A stretch of 64,000 bases of DNA from Leguminivora glycinivorella (taxonomy: Eukaryota > Arthropoda > Insecta > Lepidoptera > Tortricidae), in contig NC_062977.1 in the NCBI RefSeq assembly GCF_023078275.1, positions 10,437,118-10,501,117 on the forward strand, read 5' to 3'. Positions within the stretch are counted from its first letter, which is position 1; each line of letters begins with the position of its first letter. Both the position numbers and the translations under genes were made by a program. Shown here one piece after another: positions 61,766-64,000 of the stretch. A model generated the notes under the pieces. The model had not been told where the DNA came from. It did not search any database and saw only the letters and a list, made by a program, of their open reading frames with translations.

Positions 61766-64000
61766 TTTATTGCTTTGTTTTTAGTTCAGACTGTAGTTCG
61801 TAGACTGAGTAAAAAAAATGTTGCTATAAAATGACCGCTTAGTCGCGGTCTGCGTGAGCACCCGCTGCTCGCGACCGACTTTAGACGCTGCCGCCCAAAA
61901 CCAGTAACGGATAAATTATCTGAATGTACGTGTGGGAGTTATGATCCATCTGTGGTAGATGTTGACACGGTTTAAGAAAATCCGATCATTACTAATGCAT
62001 TTGTATTCTAATAAAATGACACCGGCTACTCGTAACTACACAAAATGAATTTGTGTATGTATAGCGAGGAAATAAGGGATTAGCGATTGCGTCGTTGCCA
62101 ACTTTCAATTCGTTGACAGCTTAAACACGACATAATCACGAGTAAACACCAGAATTTTACTCAAACATGACACATTCGAAATCGGAAGTGGTGTACTGTA
62201 AGTAAACTGTTCAAAACCACATCTAGGATATGAACGTGTAGGATATGAGACAATTTCAAATTGTTCGCTCGATCGAGATCGTGAATTGTGATCCTACCGA
62301 TATTTAAAGCAATGAAAACAATATGTAATAATAATACTACATATTACATACATAACCGGTAGATATATCAATTACATAGGTTGATAGTCCGTATCCGTAA
62401 CCTCTACGGTAAGAACTCATTAAGAAAACGGCTTCATCCCAGTTTCGACCTAACTAACGTTGAACTGACGTCGGGAGACACCGCTAAATCAGATTAAAAC
62501 TTTCCAAGTTAGTTATAATTACGTCTGAGCCCTGTGGCTATGCATTTACTCGACAGGCGCAGTCGCCAACATCTGACGGCAGGAGTTTTAAATCGTAAGA
62601 CGGCTTGCCGTCTTGGTGGAGGCTTTTATAACTATTAGCACCTTAGTATGTGTACTAGTTCAAAAACCCACAGAACATTGAATCCAAGGTACATTTGTTT
62701 AGGATCAAAATCACACAATTCGTTTGATGAAATGGTTGACTGTCAACTACTAACCTTTACCTTTCAAGTTTAGGCTGTACGTTGTCTGAACTGTATCTAT
62801 CGTCGGTTTCGTTCTAAAGGTGCGTATTATCTACTATCTCATTTAGCTATCTATAGTTGGAAGCCTACATACTTAATCAATTAAATTATCACTTTATAAG
62901 ATACCGCTGTCGGAAGTTATATAATTGGTACGATATGATATGTCATAGGAGAATTAGACATTTAATGATAAGCATTAAATTAAAACTATGTACAAAGTTG
63001 ATATTATTTTTTCATGTATTAGTTATTATTAGGAAAAGACTGTTTCGTAATTTATATGAAATATTTATACAAATGCCACACTTGCTTACATCTAATATTA
63101 TATAACCTACTAACAGCAACACTCTTAGCTAACCATCGGTAGTCTTTATGCCCTTGTAATAAGGATTACAGCTAACAGTGTTGTCGATGGTACACTACAA
63201 TTCATTATATGTAACCGCTGTTGTTTCCCACACGATTATTAAAATAAAAACGTTATCCTGTCAAGTTGTCATATAAATAACCCCAATAAATAAGCGACAT
63301 TGTGTGGACAATACACTATCAAAAAATAATTACGGCTTTCTTGCTCCATGACAACCTGACAAGCAATTATAACATTTCACGCAGTCGATGTAACATGGAT
63401 ACCGTCAATCACACGCATGATTTCACTAATCGTTTATGCGTAGCCTAGAAAATAGTTGTAATAGTAAGATAGATTTACGACCAATTAACTAACCTGCAAC
63501 TGTTTACATTAAACACGACTACTAATAACTTTTTAATGATGTGTACTCTACTTGCGTATACATTTACTTGCACTTAAATTAAAACACCTCTCTAAGGAGG
63601 TCGTTAGGGTTTCAAAGGTTTCTACTGAAATATCAATCCGCTGAATACGAATACATATAAGGTTACGGATCTTTAGTACAATATTTAATTAAATATCTTA
63701 CCCTAATTTAACACCGTGACAACAGTATATTGTGAGCGTCAGGACCCCTGGACCACTACAGATATTTGATGTTTAGTACATACTAAAATTTAGTACCTAT
63801 TTGATACTATTTGGTACCTGAGTACATATATTTGGTACCTCCACTGATATCGAAAAATCGAGCGAATAAAGTGGCCAGACATTCTGACGTCAGGATGTCT
63901 GGACCATTTTTGGTTTACATAGTTCTAGACAACACTACTAATTGATATCTTAGTCAATATTTACTACCTATTTGGTACCTGTCAATATATTTTTTTCAAA
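61766..64000. other. Upstream flank, no gene recognised
   Basis: AT-rich sequence 5' of the 61.6-kb first exon. It has no supported exon, no recognisable LINE tail and no clear inverted-repeat element. Short oddities are a CCAGACATTCTGACGTCAGG palindrome near 63872 and repeated TTTGGTACCT motifs at 63.8-64.0 kb. More 5' Phactr exons may lie beyond the window. Confidence 0.5.

Overview
The window is eukaryotic and almost certainly lepidopteran (moth or butterfly). It is AT-rich and littered with short inverted-repeat elements, LINE tails and tandem repeats of kinds that are very common in Lepidoptera. These include five copies of the repeat with the core GAGCGTGTCGGGCCACGCTC and GGTTCCGTAG termini. 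Coding sequence is only a few percent of the window and is split into short GC-rich exons. No operons, rRNA, tRNA genes or CRISPR arrays were recognised.

Two genes are supported, both on the minus strand and arranged in tandem. (1) A phosphatase and actin regulator (Phactr) gene runs from an alternative 5' exon at 61.6 kb (a second candidate lies at 53.5 kb), through exons at 41.9, 39.6, 38.0, 33.3, 31.9, 29.8 and 28.9 kb, to a tiny last exon at 28.64 kb. The nine exons join with matching splice phases into one 1140-nt reading frame (379 codons plus stop). It carries three RPEL actin-binding repeats and a C-terminal PP1-binding tail ending FHRP. A repeat-poor stretch of about 3.7 kb follows the stop and is probably a long 3' UTR. 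(2) About 0.5 kb further on, a CpG-rich promoter at about 24.1-24.4 kb starts a second gene. Its exons at 24.06, 11.5 and 8.0 kb join in phase to encode a short cytoplasmic tail, one membrane segment and a SEA-like extracellular module. It runs off, or continues beyond, the left part of the window; no family name is assigned.

The rest is intron or intergenic sequence dominated by mobile DNA: a 2.9-kb foldback element at 4.8-7.7 kb made of 394-bp units in opposite orientations, itself hit by a 433-bp insertion; an internally deleted mariner with an intact DNA-binding half at 10.3-11.1 kb; a Penelope-like GIY-YIG nuclease fragment between two identical 151-bp inverted repeats at 36.5-37.2 kb; a 5'-truncated non-LTR retrotransposon at 44.3-45.0 kb; a run of three hairpin elements at 37.5-37.8 kb; and a 1.8-kb minisatellite whose units flip orientation halfway (57.9-59.8 kb).

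The most unusual points are the repeated head-to-head (hairpin-forming) architecture inside transcribed introns, the decayed tandem copy of an RPEL exon immediately downstream of the functional one, and an upstream ORF whose stop overlaps the start codon of the SEA-domain gene (ATGA). Exon boundaries were read by eye from splice consensus, phase and recalled family similarity. No alignment or database search was possible.
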